NCBI GenBank assembly: GCA_009842505.1
Contig: VYFG01000089.1
Span: 16,800 to 80,799, forward strand
Direction of reading: 5' to 3'
DNA from: Gammaproteobacteria bacterium
Lineage (GTDB): Bacteria > Pseudomonadota > Gammaproteobacteria > Arenicellales > Poriferihabitantaceae
Length of the DNA stretch: 64,000 nucleotides
This document shows, one piece after another, positions 40,295 through 50,006 of this stretch; within the stretch, counting starts at the first letter, position 1; every line of letters begins with the position of its first letter. The notes beneath the pieces were generated by a model. That model did no database searches. It was not told the DNA's origin and saw nothing but the letters and a program-made list of their open reading frames with translations. Made by a program: the position numbers and the translations under genes.

Positions 40295-40309
40295 CTTGAG
40301 GGGCGGGAA

Positions 40310-41011
40310 TCAGATCGTTGCCAGCTGGTCCCGCATGGCGGCGACCACGGTATCGTACCGGCTGGGGTCTTCGGGCCTTCCTGCGCCGAAGATGGCGCTG
40401 CCCGCGACAAAGGTGTCGGCACCGGCCCGGGCGATCTCGGCAATGTTGTCCACCTTCACCCCGCCGTCGACTTCCAGGCGGATGTCACGGCCGCTCGCTT
40501 CGATCAGGCGCCGGGCCTTCTTCAGCTTGTCCAGCGTGGCGGGGATGAACGACTGGCCGCCGAAACCGGGGTTGACCGACATGAGCAGGATCATGTCCAC
40601 CTTGTCCATCACGTATTCCAGCGCATCCAGCGGCGTGGCGGGATTGAACACCAGGCCCGGCCGGCAGTTCTCGGAACGGATCAGCTGGAGGGACCGGTCG
40701 ACATGTTCGGACGCCTCCGGGTGGAAGGTGATGTAGGTTGCGCCGGCGGCGGCGAAATCCGGAATGATCCGGTCCACCGGCTTGACCATGAGATGCACGT
40801 CGATGGGGGCGGTGACGCCATGCTCGCGCAGAGCCTCGCAGATCAACGGGCCGACGGTGAGATTCGGGACGTAGTGGTTGTCCATGACGTCGAAATGCAC
40901 CATGTCCGCGCCCGCGGCGAGAACATTGTCCACCTCCTCGCCCAGCCGGGCGAAATCCGCGGAGAGTATGGAGGGGGCGATCAGCTGGTCGGGCATTGCA
41001 CTTGCACGCAT
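40310..41011 (-). CDS. rpe: Ribulose-phosphate 3-epimerase
   Basis: The 233-residue product interconverts ribulose 5-phosphate and xylulose 5-phosphate. TIM-barrel motifs are clear: [57 protein letters not shown] and [10 protein letters not shown]. An internal ATG at 40996 is an alternative start. It is followed by gph in the same direction and heads the rpe-gph pair. Confidence 0.95.
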   Translation of the reverse strand: MRASAMPDQLIAPSILSADFARLGEEVDNVLAAGADMVHFDVMDNHYVPNLTVGPLICEALREHGVTAPIDVHLMVKPVDRIIPDFAAAGATYITFHPEASEHVDRSLQLIRSENCRPGLVFNPATPLDALEYVMDKVDMILLMSVNPGFGGQSFIPATLDKLKKARRLIEASGRDIRLEVDGGVKVDNIAEIARAGADTFVAGSAIFGAGRPEDPSRYDTVVAAMRDQLATI

Positions 41012-41128
41012 CGGGTCCGTCGACGGGGGGATTATGGCGACGGGCACCGGTCAAGTCCACGCATTTGCGAAAGGAATCCCTTATGGCTCCCCAAAGCACT
41101 CCTCCCGGTCCCGCCGCGGTCGGGGCCT

Positions 41129-42286
41129 TCAGTCCTCCCCGCGGGACCCCAGGAGCATCGGGCCGTAGAAGATCACGAATGCGGTGAAGGCGGCCGCCCA
41201 CGCAAGGGAGGAGAACACGAGAAGCGGGAATGCCGATTCCGGCAGCAGGGCCGCGGCGAGCCGGGCGATGGCCGAAAGGAGCACGAGCAGGTAGATGAAC
41301 TGCGTGGAGGCGGGCGCGGTCAGGGGGCGTCCGGAATGCCCCCTGCTTGCACGGGTCATGACGGCGAGGGTCATCACGCCGATCGCCCCGGTGGTCCAGG
41401 CATGCAGCGACCCGGAGACGGGAACGGCGTAGGGCCACAGGATGGCGCCCCCGACGGCAGCGAAGCCCAGCGGCACGAAGGCATAGCCGACATGCAGGAT
41501 CAGAACGAGGGGTTCGCGGAAGGTGCGGTGGCCCGACCAGCGCGCAAGACGGACGGCCTGGATGAGCGCGGCCACGAGGAGCGCCCAGCCCGTGAGCCGC
41601 CACCACGGGAAGGCGGTCCAGATCGCCAGGGCGGACACGGCGACACCGAGCGCGAGCCGGTCGAATGCACTGAAGGGCGCCGGAAGCGCCCGGGCGCCCT
41701 GGCCGGCAAGCCAGTTCCGGGTGAAGCCGGGAATGATCCGGCCGCCAATCAGCATGATCAGGATGACGAGAACCGAAACCGCTGCCCGGGTGGCATGGAA
41801 CGGATAGCCGCTTTGGATAAGCTCGAGATGAAAGGCGATATTGGTCAGGCAATAGAGGAGCACGATCACTGCCACGGTGAGATTGCGGCGATTCCGTCCG
41901 GCGACAATCTCCCGGAAGACGACGGCGGAAATTCCAAGCAGGAAGAGGCTGTCGGCGATGGCCGCTGCCGCAAGCCCGACCGTGTCCGCGAGCAGGACCG
42001 CCACCCGGCCCGATAGCCAGACAGCGAATAGGACAAATAACACCGGGCCGCCGACTGGCGGGCGCCCGGTCCAGTTCGGTATGGCGGTCAGCAGGAAGCC
42101 GGCCACGATCGCCGATCCGTACCCGAAAAGGAGTTCATGGGAATGCCATACGACGACGCCGTAGGGGGTGTCGAACGTGATGTGCCCGGTCAGCAGGGCG
42201 GCCCAGAACAGCATGGTGGCCGCGGCCCAGAGGGCGCCGCCAAGAAAGAACGGACGGAAACCGTGGCTGAAAAGGACGAATCGCAT
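41129..42286 (-). CDS. nnrS: NnrS family heme/copper membrane protein
   Basis: The 385-residue product has about twelve transmembrane spans. FSHGFRPFFLGGALWA near the start, VVWHSHELLFGYG, and the later RIIPGFTRNWL and HAWTTGAIGVMTLAVMTRASRGH are hallmarks of NnrS, a membrane protein linked to nitric oxide stress and denitrification. Conserved His residues may bind heme and copper. The start at 42286 removes an upstream 13-residue extension. It lies 19 bases after nnrU. Confidence 0.9.
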   Translation of the reverse strand: MRFVLFSHGFRPFFLGGALWAAATMLFWAALLTGHITFDTPYGVVVWHSHELLFGYGSAIVAGFLLTAIPNWTGRPPVGGPVLFVLFAVWLSGRVAVLLADTVGLAAAAIADSLFLLGISAVVFREIVAGRNRRNLTVAVIVLLYCLTNIAFHLELIQSGYPFHATRAAVSVLVILIMLIGGRIIPGFTRNWLAGQGARALPAPFSAFDRLALGVAVSALAIWTAFPWWRLTGWALLVAALIQAVRLARWSGHRTFREPLVLILHVGYAFVPLGFAAVGGAILWPYAVPVSGSLHAWTTGAIGVMTLAVMTRASRGHSGRPLTAPASTQFIYLLVLLSAIARLAAALLPESAFPLLVFSSLAWAAAFTAFVIFYGPMLLGSRGED

Positions 42287-42305
42287 GCGGGGAACCGGCT
42301 TCAGG

Positions 42306-43001
42306 TCACCAGGAGAGCCATGCAAGCGGGTCGACCCCGATCAGCCATTCGTGGCCCTTAAGGAGGAACCACAGGTAGGCGGCGGTCCCCGCGATGGCAT
42401 GATGGAGGAACGGGCCGTTCACGCGGAGTCCGGACCTTCCCGAGAGGACGGCGGCAAAGGGGAAGACGGAAGTGGTTCGTGACAGTTCCCGCCACTGCAG
42501 GTCGCCGAGCCGTTGCCGGGCACGCCGGTCGAGCATGGGAATGCCCGCTGCGGCAAGGGCGGTCATCCCACCGAACAGGATGAGCGAAACGACATCGCCG
42601 TTGGGCGGAACATGCGCCCCGGCCCAGATCAGGAAGCCCCAGATCACGGGGTGGCGGGTGATCCGGACAATCGGGGGAAGAGGGACGGCCGGGTCGCGGC
42701 GACGAAAAGAAATGGAAAGCGGGTTGGCTTCGGCGAGGCCGGCGACGAGGAACCAGAACGCCAGCGGCATCGCGGCGACGGGCACTACCCACTGCCAGCC
42801 TGCCGGTGCCCAGAGCAGAATGAGCGGGGCCCTGACAGCGGCGGAAATGACCCAGGCAAGGAGGACAAGGGAGACGAGGGAGTAGACGGTCAGGTACAGG
42901 CGCCGACCGAGGACGGAGACCAGGCGCCGACGCACCGGCGGAGCCGGCGGCACGGCATGGGCCACGACAAAGAGGGTAATCGCCAGGAGGAATTCTGTCA
43001 T
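42306..43001 (-). CDS. nnrU: NnrU family membrane protein
   Basis: The 231-residue product has about six transmembrane spans and the NnrU-type signature around VRITRHPVIWGFLIWAGAHVPPNGD. It starts at the ATG giving MTEFLLAITLFVVAH. NnrU occurs with denitrification genes and its role is poorly known. The neighbouring nnrS supports the assignment. An inverted repeat GCATG-CCGGC-CATGC just upstream (about 43014-43028) could be an operator. Confidence 0.85.
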   Translation of the reverse strand: MTEFLLAITLFVVAHAVPPAPPVRRRLVSVLGRRLYLTVYSLVSLVLLAWVISAAVRAPLILLWAPAGWQWVVPVAAMPLAFWFLVAGLAEANPLSISFRRRDPAVPLPPIVRITRHPVIWGFLIWAGAHVPPNGDVVSLILFGGMTALAAAGIPMLDRRARQRLGDLQWRELSRTTSVFPFAAVLSGRSGLRVNGPFLHHAIAGTAAYLWFLLKGHEWLIGVDPLAWLSW

Positions 43002-43124
43002 GATGAAGTTGCAGCATGCCGGCCATGCAAGGCCCATGGCCCGGCAGACAGTGGAGAAAATACATCATTTGTCCGGCGCAAGGGAGAGGGTGCGCCCGCA
43101 AGCGGAACCGGAACGGCGGAAGGT

Positions 43125-44483
43125 CTACTTCACCACCAGGAACAGGGCCCGTCCGTCGCGCAGCAGGCGCATCAGGAGCACGCCGTCCGACCGCTCGACG
43201 ACATTCGACAGGTCGTCCACCGACTCGATCCGCCGCCGGTTGACCGAATAGATCACGTCGCCCGGGACGATGCCCGTGCGGGCCGCGGGACTGCCGGGCT
43301 CGATGCCGGTGACCCGGATGGCCTTCTCGCCGTCCTCGGAAGTCACCCCCTCGAAGGATGCGCCGGCAAAACGGCTGCCTTCCGGGGCCTTGCCCTGGAC
43401 ATTCGCGACCTTCCGCGGATCGTGGATGGTGACTTCCCGCTCGATCAGCCGGCCGCCCCGGTAGAAGGCCACGGTGCCCCTGTCACCCGTGCGCAGCAGT
43501 CCCACGGCGTTTCGGAGGTCGGCGCTGTCGAGGATCTCGGCGTTGTTGAAGCCGACGATGACATCACCCGACCGCATGCCGATTTCCTCCGCCGCGGAGC
43601 CGGGAACCACCTGCGAGACCACGGCGCCGCGCCTGCCCGGGATGCCGAAGGCTTCCGCCAGCCGGGGCGTGAGATCCTGCATGGCCACACCGAGGATGCC
43701 GCGCTGCACGTCGCCGTGCTCAAGAATCTGGGCCATCAGCGCGCCGGCCATGTCGACGGGTATGGAAAGGCCGATGCCGATGCTCCCACCCCCGCGGGAC
43801 AGGATCGCGGTGTTGATGCCGACCAGTTCCCCGCGGAGATTCACCAGCGCGCCCCCGGAGTTGCCTGGATTGATGGAGGCGTCGGTCTGGATGAAATCCT
43901 CGTAGCCCTCGATTCCGAGGCCGCTGCGACCGAGGGCGCTGACGATGCCGGAAGTCACGGTCTGGCTGAGCCCGAACGGGCTGCCGATGGCCACCACGAA
44001 ATCGCCCACGCGAAGTTCCGAGGACCTGCCGATGGCAATGGCCTGCAGGTTGTCTCCCCGCACCTGGATGACTGCGACGTCGCTGTCCTCATCGGAGCCC
44101 ACCAGGGTTGCCTCCATGGACCGGCCGTCGTTGGTGGTGACGGTGATCTCGTCGGCCCGGTCGATGACATGGTGGTTCGTGAGAATGTAGCCGTTGACGG
44201 CATCGACGATGACCCCGGAACCGAGGCTGCTGCCCTCCCGTTCACGCGGGCCGAGGAACCGGCGGAAGAACGGATCCTGCATCAAAGGGTGATCCGTGGT
44301 CCGGATCCGGGTAGTGGTGGAGATGTTCACCACCGCCGGGAGGACATTTTCCAGCATCGGCGCCAGGCTGGGCAGGGGCTCGCCATCCACCCGGGCGGGC
44401 AACAGGGCGTGGGCGGGGCCGGTCAGTCCGAGGAGGAAAAGAAGGCCGGCACCGAGAAGGGCGCGCGGGACTCTGGACAGCAT
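43125..44483 (-). CDS. HtrA/DegQ-family periplasmic serine protease
   Basis: The 452-residue product has a signal peptide ending near GPAHALLPA. The trypsin-like triad is His105 in TNHHVID, Asp135 in DSDVAVI and Ser209 in INPGNSGGAL. Two PDZ domains follow, beginning around RGILGVAMQDLTP. The size and layout fit DegQ/DegP (Do), which degrade misfolded envelope proteins. The frame is open upstream, but the ATG at 44483 begins the signal peptide. Confidence 0.93.
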   Translation of the reverse strand: MLSRVPRALLGAGLLFLLGLTGPAHALLPARVDGEPLPSLAPMLENVLPAVVNISTTTRIRTTDHPLMQDPFFRRFLGPREREGSSLGSGVIVDAVNGYILTNHHVIDRADEITVTTNDGRSMEATLVGSDEDSDVAVIQVRGDNLQAIAIGRSSELRVGDFVVAIGSPFGLSQTVTSGIVSALGRSGLGIEGYEDFIQTDASINPGNSGGALVNLRGELVGINTAILSRGGGSIGIGLSIPVDMAGALMAQILEHGDVQRGILGVAMQDLTPRLAEAFGIPGRRGAVVSQVVPGSAAEEIGMRSGDVIVGFNNAEILDSADLRNAVGLLRTGDRGTVAFYRGGRLIEREVTIHDPRKVANVQGKAPEGSRFAGASFEGVTSEDGEKAIRVTGIEPGSPAARTGIVPGDVIYSVNRRRIESVDDLSNVVERSDGVLLMRLLRDGRALFLVVK

Positions 44484-44896
44484 GGTTCCGTTCTGCAGGG
44501 ATGATTTACCCAATAAATCGGCACAAATTCGGGAAGTTAAACCCCCTTGTCGGAGATCGCCCATTCGGGACAGCCGGCCAGAATTTCCAGCTCCCTTCCT
44601 CCATGATCTTTCGAGATTGTGCCGCCCGGATCAAACCGGTGAGTCCATGCTCATCTGGTTCAGAAGCTTGAGGGACTATACAGATGATGCGACAGTGACA
44701 CCCTGCCGCCTTGGAGGACACGATCGAGGAGGTGGTTACATTCTCCTGTCAGTGAATCCGGCCACTGCGGACAACATGCCCCTGAATCCCCCCTGACGCT
44801 GTCGTCGGTAGCAGTGCACTGGGTGGCGGGCAAGGAGTGGTGGGCCATGGCGTATCATGATGTGTGGCCACCTGGAAGAGGATTTTTCAGAGTCGG
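44484..44896. other. Intergenic stretch, no gene recognised
   Basis: No coding region, RNA gene or repeat was recognised in these 413 bases. The base composition is less GC-rich than nearby genes, and short open frames here share no known motif. It precedes the divergent-looking SHMT homologue and may be part of an inserted segment. Confidence 0.4.
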
Positions 44897-46186
44897 CTAT
44901 GCCGTGTCGTACCAGTCAACGCTCTGAGCGAGCCGAGTGATTATGGGTTCTGCCTGGGCAAGCGCCGGGCCGGGGTCCGAACGGGATTCGCCATGCAGCA
45001 GATCGGCGATGCACGCCCCAAGTACTTCCATATCAGAGGGCGCAAGGCCGCGTGTCGTTACGGCCGAGACGCCCAGTCGCAACCCGGTCCATTTCGAAGG
45101 GCTTCGCGCATCGAACGGGACCGGGTTCTTGTTGGATGTGATGCCGGCCTTGGCCAGCACAGTCTCAGCCTGTTGGCCGAGAAGGCCCACCGATGCGAGA
45201 TCGAGCAGCACCATGTGGGTGTCGGTGCCGCCGCCTACGATCCCGATGCCGCGGTCCGCGAGCGTGGCGGCGAGCACGCGCGCGTTTTGCACGACTCGCT
45301 GCCCATAGACTCTGAACTCCGGGCGAAGGGCCTCGCCCAGGCACACTGCCTTGGCGGCTAGAACGTTGGGGTGAAGGCTTCCCTGGACACCGGGGAAGAC
45401 CGCGGATTGAAGGCGTTTTGCGAATTCGTCTGATTGCGCGAGGATGACGCCGCCCCGGGGCCCGCGCAAGGTTTTGGTTGTGGTGCAGGTAACGATGTCG
45501 GCATGAGGCAGGGGCGAGGGGTGCACGTCGGCAGCGACGAGCCCCGCAATGTGGGCCATGTCCACCAGTAACCGTGCTTCGACGGCTTCCGCGATCCGGG
45601 CCATGCGTTCGAAGTCGATGACACGCGGATAAGCCGACCCGCCGGCGATCAACAGCGCCGGACGCACCTCGCGGGCCCGGGTCTCGATCGCGTCGTAATC
45701 CAGCAGACCGCTCGCGCGGTCCACACCGTAGTGATGGGAGTCGAACCAGCGACCCGAGAGGTTTGCTCCAGCACCATGGCTGAGGTGTCCGCCAGCTGCC
45801 AGATCTAGACTCAGGATCCGGTCTCCGGGGCGTAGCAGCACGAAGAACACGGCCTGATTGGCCTGTGTGCCCGAGTGCGGCTGGACATTGGCATAGGTCG
45901 CACCAAAGAGCTCCTTCGTACGCTCGATGGCGAGGCGTTCCACGACGTCAACATACTCACCTCCGCCGTGGAAGCGATTTTCGGGATAACCTTCCAGCGT
46001 CTTGTTTCCGATCTCATGCCCGAGTGCCTCGAGCACCGCACGGCTCATGATGTTTTCCGATGCGATGAGCTCAATCTGCGCGTATTGGCGATCCGCCTCA
46101 CTGTCGAGCGCCGCACGAACCGGCGGATCGACCTCGGCCAGAGAGCGCGACAGATGGCTCGGGGGGGCGTTGTCAGGGCGCATCAT
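44897..46186 (-). CDS. Serine hydroxymethyltransferase homologue (divergent active site)
   Basis: The 429-residue product is a fold type I PLP enzyme of the SHMT family: IASENIMSRAVLEALG, GYPENRFHGGGEYVD, QPHSGTQANQAVFF and GPRGGVILA. The PLP lysine is in CTTTKTLRGPRGG; in typical SHMT the residue just before Lys is His (TTTHKT), and here it is Thr. So it may be a specialised homologue, for example acting on 2-methylserine or another beta-hydroxy amino acid. Starts at 46186 and 46183 are both ATG. It lies on the same strand as mtkAB and Mcl, which suggests a place in C1/glyoxylate metabolism. Confidence 0.85.
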   Translation of the reverse strand: MMRPDNAPPSHLSRSLAEVDPPVRAALDSEADRQYAQIELIASENIMSRAVLEALGHEIGNKTLEGYPENRFHGGGEYVDVVERLAIERTKELFGATYANVQPHSGTQANQAVFFVLLRPGDRILSLDLAAGGHLSHGAGANLSGRWFDSHHYGVDRASGLLDYDAIETRAREVRPALLIAGGSAYPRVIDFERMARIAEAVEARLLVDMAHIAGLVAADVHPSPLPHADIVTCTTTKTLRGPRGGVILAQSDEFAKRLQSAVFPGVQGSLHPNVLAAKAVCLGEALRPEFRVYGQRVVQNARVLAATLADRGIGIVGGGTDTHMVLLDLASVGLLGQQAETVLAKAGITSNKNPVPFDARSPSKWTGLRLGVSAVTTRGLAPSDMEVLGACIADLLHGESRSDPGPALAQAEPIITRLAQSVDWYDTA

Positions 46187-46621
46187 CGTTCTCGCCCAAA
46201 CTCGAGCAGCACCCGTGGCATGAAAAGCCCCAGACCGGGCACATTGGTCACGGGCAAGACCACCGGAAGGTATATGAAAGTGTGTTCCATTGATGGGCAA
46301 TTGTCTGCTGTTGAATTAGGGAATGGTATTCTAACAAATTGATTTTACAGAGACTTTCCTTGTATTGGAATTTCGCTACAGTGATTTCGGGTTTCAATGG
46401 CCTCCACCTCCCGTGAGCGGTACAAGAAGGTGTCGAGGTCGACCTTGCCCCAGTGGGCGATTTCGAACCAGGCACATGGCCGATCATCGAGGGCACGAGG
46501 TCATGGCACCGCACGAGTAAGCGGTGTGCCTGGCGCCATGGTGTATGGGTTGCTGCGGACTGCGGAGCGAGGTCACGCCGTTCACCCTGGCGGGGTTGAC
46601 GCACCCGGGCAGGGTTCCCGC
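46187..46621. pseudogene. Degenerate intergenic stretch with a possible gene remnant
   Basis: This 435-base gap between the SHMT homologue and mtkB contains no intact gene. On the minus strand, at about 46382-46490, a short open stretch encodes CAWFEIAHWGKVDLDTF and a little more on each side, with protein-like composition but a stop just upstream and no start. It may be the tail of a decayed gene that I cannot identify. The part at 46260-46390 is unusually AT-rich for this chromosome and could carry the SHMT promoter. Confidence 0.35.
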
Positions 46622-47515
46622 CTATGTTGCGAGAGAGCCGGCAGCTGACAGGACCGTTTCGGCAAACTGGGCCGGAGAGGGAACAATGGTCACATTGTTC
46701 TCCTTCAACATTTCGACCTTTTCCCGGGCACTCTCGCCGGCCGTGTTGACGATCGCCCCGGCGTGCCCCATGCGCCTGCCTTTCGGGGCCGTCAGGCCGG
46801 CGATATAACCGATCACGGGCTTGGACATGTTTTCCCGACAGAACTTCGCCGCCTCGATCTCCTGGGGTCCGCCGATCTCCCCGATCATGAGCACCACCCG
46901 GGTTTCGTTGTCCTGCTCGAACCGTTCGAGGTGATCCCTGAAGGAGCTGCCGTTGATCGGATCGCCGCCAATTCCGACCGAGGTGGACACCCCGGCCCCC
47001 ACCTGCTTGAGTTGATACGCCGCCTCGTATCCGAGAGTGCCTGAACGGCTGACGATGCCGATGCTGCCCGCCTTGTAGATGTGTCCCGGCATGATCCCCA
47101 GCATGGACTTTCCGGGACTGATGACACCCGCACAGTTCGGACCGATCAGCAGCATGCGCCGTTCCTTCTTGACCCGTCTCATGTAGCGCTTGACCCGCAG
47201 CATGTCCTGGGCCGGTATCCCGTCCGTGATGGCAACACAGAGCTGAATCCCGCCATCCACCGCCTCCATGATGCTGTCGGCCGCGAACGCGGGCGGCACG
47301 AAGATGATGCTTGCCTCGGCACCGGTTTCCGATACCGCGTCATGAACCGAGTTGAATACGGGTCGCTCAAGGTGTCTTGTGCCCCCTTTCCCGGGGGTCA
47401 CGCCGCCCACGATGTTCGACCCGTAATCGATCATTTCGGTGCTGTGGAAAGTGGCGATCTTCCCGGTGAACCCCTGGACCAGTATGGGCGTGTCCCGATT
47501 GATCAGTATCGCCAT
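46622..47515 (-). CDS. mtkB: Malate-CoA ligase alpha subunit
   Basis: The 297-residue product is the CoA-binding alpha subunit. It begins [19 protein letters not shown], close to the start of methylotroph MtkB, and has GSNIVGGVTPGKGG, GPNCAGVISPGKSMLGIMPG and, near residue 240, the phospho-histidine in RRMGHAGAIV. It pairs with MtkA to form malyl-CoA from malate, ATP and CoA. Succinyl-CoA synthetase alpha (SucD) is the alternative, but mcl upstream supports MtkB. It overlaps mtkA by one base. Confidence 0.88.
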   Translation of the reverse strand: MAILINRDTPILVQGFTGKIATFHSTEMIDYGSNIVGGVTPGKGGTRHLERPVFNSVHDAVSETGAEASIIFVPPAFAADSIMEAVDGGIQLCVAITDGIPAQDMLRVKRYMRRVKKERRMLLIGPNCAGVISPGKSMLGIMPGHIYKAGSIGIVSRSGTLGYEAAYQLKQVGAGVSTSVGIGGDPINGSSFRDHLERFEQDNETRVVLMIGEIGGPQEIEAAKFCRENMSKPVIGYIAGLTAPKGRRMGHAGAIVNTAGESAREKVEMLKENNVTIVPSPAQFAETVLSAAGSLAT

Positions 47516-48684
47516 CAGCCTTTCTCCGAAATGGATTCGACCGCCGCCTTGACTGCGCCGTCGAGGGTGTCGGTTGATTGGATCTGAAGGCCCGATTCAC
47601 GAATCATCCGCAGGCCTTCGTCCATGTTGGTGCCCGACAGGCGGACCACCACCGGAATCCCGGGCTCGAATCGTCTTACCGCCTCGATCACGCCTTCGGC
47701 GACCCAGTCGCAACGATTGATCCCGGCAAAAATGTTGACCAGGATTGCCTTCACCTTCGGGTCGGACAGAACCAGCCGGAATGCCTTTGCCACCCGGCTG
47801 GGTGAAGCCCCGCCGCCGATATCCATGAAATTTGCGGGTTCTCCTCCCCGGAGCTTGATGATGTCCATGGTGGCCATGGCCAACCCCGCGCCGTTGACGA
47901 TACAGCCGATGTTGCCTTCAAGCCCCACGTAGCTCAGTCCCCGGTCGGCCGCTTCCATCTCGTTCGGATCTTCCTGCGACTTGTCCCGGAACTCGGAAAT
48001 CATCGAGTGGCGGAACAGGGCGTTGTCATCGAATGTCATCTTGGCATCCAGGGCCAGGACCCCGCCTTCGGCGGTGACCGCCAGGGGATTGATTTCCAGC
48101 ATGGTCGCATCCAGGTCGCGAAATGCCCGGTAGGCGCGCAGAAAGATGTTTGCCGCCTGGCCGGTATCCTGTGCGTCGAACCCGATCTGGTAGGCCAGGC
48201 GCTTGGCTTGGAACATCTGCATTCCGACCGCGGGTTCGATTTCGGTCCGGATGATGGCATCCGGCCGGCTCTCCGCCAGTTCCTCGATGTCCATGCCGCC
48301 CTCCGCGGAACCGACGGCGACGATGCATTCGCGGCTCCGGTCCAGCACGAGGCCGAAATATTTCTCGCTCAGGATGTTGAATGCCGGCTCCACGTACAGC
48401 CGGTAAATGGGCTTTCCGGCCGGCCCCGTCTGGACGGTGACCAGCCTTCGCCCGAGCAGCGATTCGGACGCATCCCAGATCTCGTGGCTGTCACCGCACA
48501 CCTTGATCCCACCGGCCTTGCCCCGGCCGCCGGAATAGATCTGCGCCTTGACAACCCACCGGCTGCCCCCCAGTTCGCTGGCGCGGTACACCGCCTGTTC
48601 CGGACTGTAGGCCAGTCCGCCCGGAGGAATGTTCACGCCGAATTCGCCCAGCAGTTGCTTGGCCTGGTATTCATGTATTTCCAT
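47515..48684 (-). CDS. mtkA: Malate-CoA ligase beta subunit
   Basis: The 389-residue product has the ATP-grasp fold of succinyl-CoA/malate-CoA ligases: [50 protein letters not shown] and [17 protein letters not shown]. The order mcl-mtkA-mtkB, 14 bases after mcl, and the MtkB match argue for malate thiokinase and not the TCA-cycle enzyme. It would activate malate to malyl-CoA in the cytoplasm. Confidence 0.88.
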   Translation of the reverse strand: MEIHEYQAKQLLGEFGVNIPPGGLAYSPEQAVYRASELGGSRWVVKAQIYSGGRGKAGGIKVCGDSHEIWDASESLLGRRLVTVQTGPAGKPIYRLYVEPAFNILSEKYFGLVLDRSRECIVAVGSAEGGMDIEELAESRPDAIIRTEIEPAVGMQMFQAKRLAYQIGFDAQDTGQAANIFLRAYRAFRDLDATMLEINPLAVTAEGGVLALDAKMTFDDNALFRHSMISEFRDKSQEDPNEMEAADRGLSYVGLEGNIGCIVNGAGLAMATMDIIKLRGGEPANFMDIGGGASPSRVAKAFRLVLSDPKVKAILVNIFAGINRCDWVAEGVIEAVRRFEPGIPVVVRLSGTNMDEGLRMIRESGLQIQSTDTLDGAVKAAVESISEKG

Positions 48685-48698
48685 TTCCTTATCCCCCC

Positions 48699-49667
48699 TC
48701 AGCCGGATGTCCCCGACGCGCGCGCGGCAATGGCCATGTCCTGTTCCACGATGTTCCGCGCCATTCTGGCCGATGCCGCGTCGATCAGTTTTCCGTCCAG
48801 GGATGCCGCGCCCTTGCCGGCCTTTTCCGCTTCTTCCAGGGCTTCCAGGATCCCCCGCGCCCGCTCGACCTCGGCCTCGGGTGGGGACATGACCCGGTTG
48901 GCCAGCTCAATCTGAGAGGGATGGATCGCCCATTTTCCCTCGTAACCCATCGCGGCGACGCGTTTCGCCGCGGCGATGAATCCGTCCGGGTCGTTGTAAT
49001 CCCCGTAGGGCCCGTCGATCGCCCTCAGACCGTAGGACCTGCACGCAACCAGCATGCGCTGCAGGCTGGCATGCCACTGGTCTCCCGGATAATCCGGGTT
49101 CAGCCCCCCGATGACGACGGTTCTGGCACGGCAGCTCGCCGCATAATCCGCCACCCCGAAATGCAGTGCCTCAAGCCGGGACCCCGCCCGGCACGCGGAC
49201 CGTGCGATCGATTCGACGTTGGCCATGCCGAGCGACGTCTCGATCAGGCATTCCAGTCCGATCCGGCGTGATGCGCCCCGGGCCTGTTCGATCTGGGATA
49301 CCAGGCAGTCCACGACATAGATGTCCTCCGGAACCCCGACCTTGGGAATCAGGATCGTGTCAAGCCGATCCCCGGCCTGCTCGACAATATCGACGACATC
49401 ACGGTACATGTAATGGGTGTCAAGACCGTTGATCCGAACCGAAACCGTCTTGCCCTTCGCCCTCCAGTCAATGTCGTTCAGGGCGTCGATGATGTTGGTT
49501 CTTGCCTTCTCCTTGTCCGGCGGGGCCACGGCATCTTCGCAGTCCAGGAAAACATAATCGGCGTCGCTGTTGGCGGCTTTCTCGAACATCTCCGGACTCG
49601 AACCGGGTACGGCAAGTTCGCTGCGCTGCAGGCGGACGGTCAGGGGGGGAATCTCGAAGAAACTCAT
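48699..49667 (-). CDS. mcl: Malyl-CoA lyase (HpcH/CitE family)
   Basis: The 322-residue product has a CitE-like TIM barrel. Key parts are [17 protein letters not shown] near the start, [30 protein letters not shown] and [12 protein letters not shown], which carry the Mg2+ ligands. It should split malyl-CoA into acetyl-CoA and glyoxylate. The start at 49667 is preceded by AGAGGT on the minus strand, a fair ribosome site. It is the first gene of mcl-mtkA-mtkB. A related beta-methylmalyl-CoA lyase activity cannot be excluded. Confidence 0.88.
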   Translation of the reverse strand: MSFFEIPPLTVRLQRSELAVPGSSPEMFEKAANSDADYVFLDCEDAVAPPDKEKARTNIIDALNDIDWRAKGKTVSVRINGLDTHYMYRDVVDIVEQAGDRLDTILIPKVGVPEDIYVVDCLVSQIEQARGASRRIGLECLIETSLGMANVESIARSACRAGSRLEALHFGVADYAASCRARTVVIGGLNPDYPGDQWHASLQRMLVACRSYGLRAIDGPYGDYNDPDGFIAAAKRVAAMGYEGKWAIHPSQIELANRVMSPPEAEVERARGILEALEEAEKAGKGAASLDGKLIDAASARMARNIVEQDMAIAARASGTSG

Positions 49668-50006
49668 CTGGGACCTCTCCCTCATATGCAACAGTGGGCA
49701 ACCTGCGGATATCGCAGAAAACACGGAAAAACGATAATTCCGAATGCTTATGCAACATATCAATAAGATTGATCATCGCCATGGAACGGCATCCTCTCCT
49801 TGCGGCAGTGAAGCCCGTCCGGCAACGAACGTTCCGGGCGGCACCAGACGGAGCGGATTGCGGAGGCCGCGAAACGGTCCGAAGCGGTCCGGCAGAAGGG
49901 CCGCCCCTGGCGGTTCGGCGACCTTGCGGCCATCAATTGAGTGAACGTACGGTAGACCCCAATGCCGCCGTGGATTCGTTGTTGGCAGTGCCCGGACCGC
50001 CTGTGA
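49668..50006. other. Intergenic region upstream of mcl
   Basis: No gene was recognised in these 339 bases. The part near mcl, about 49680-49785, is AT-rich and likely holds its promoter. ATGCAACA occurs twice in direct orientation (near 49687 and 49751), and an inverted repeat follows. Confidence 0.4.
49759..49773. promoter_or_regulatory. Candidate operator upstream of mcl-mtkAB
   Basis: ATCAATAAGATTGAT is a perfect six-base inverted repeat with a three-base spacer, 92 bases before the mcl start. It has the form of a site for a dimeric regulator. LysR-type regulators often control serine-cycle genes, but none is encoded in the window. Confidence 0.4.

Noticed and set aside
39467-42016. An 849-codon plus-strand frame over gph, rpe and nnrS
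   Set aside because: It runs opposite three well-recognised genes and has no recognisable motif.
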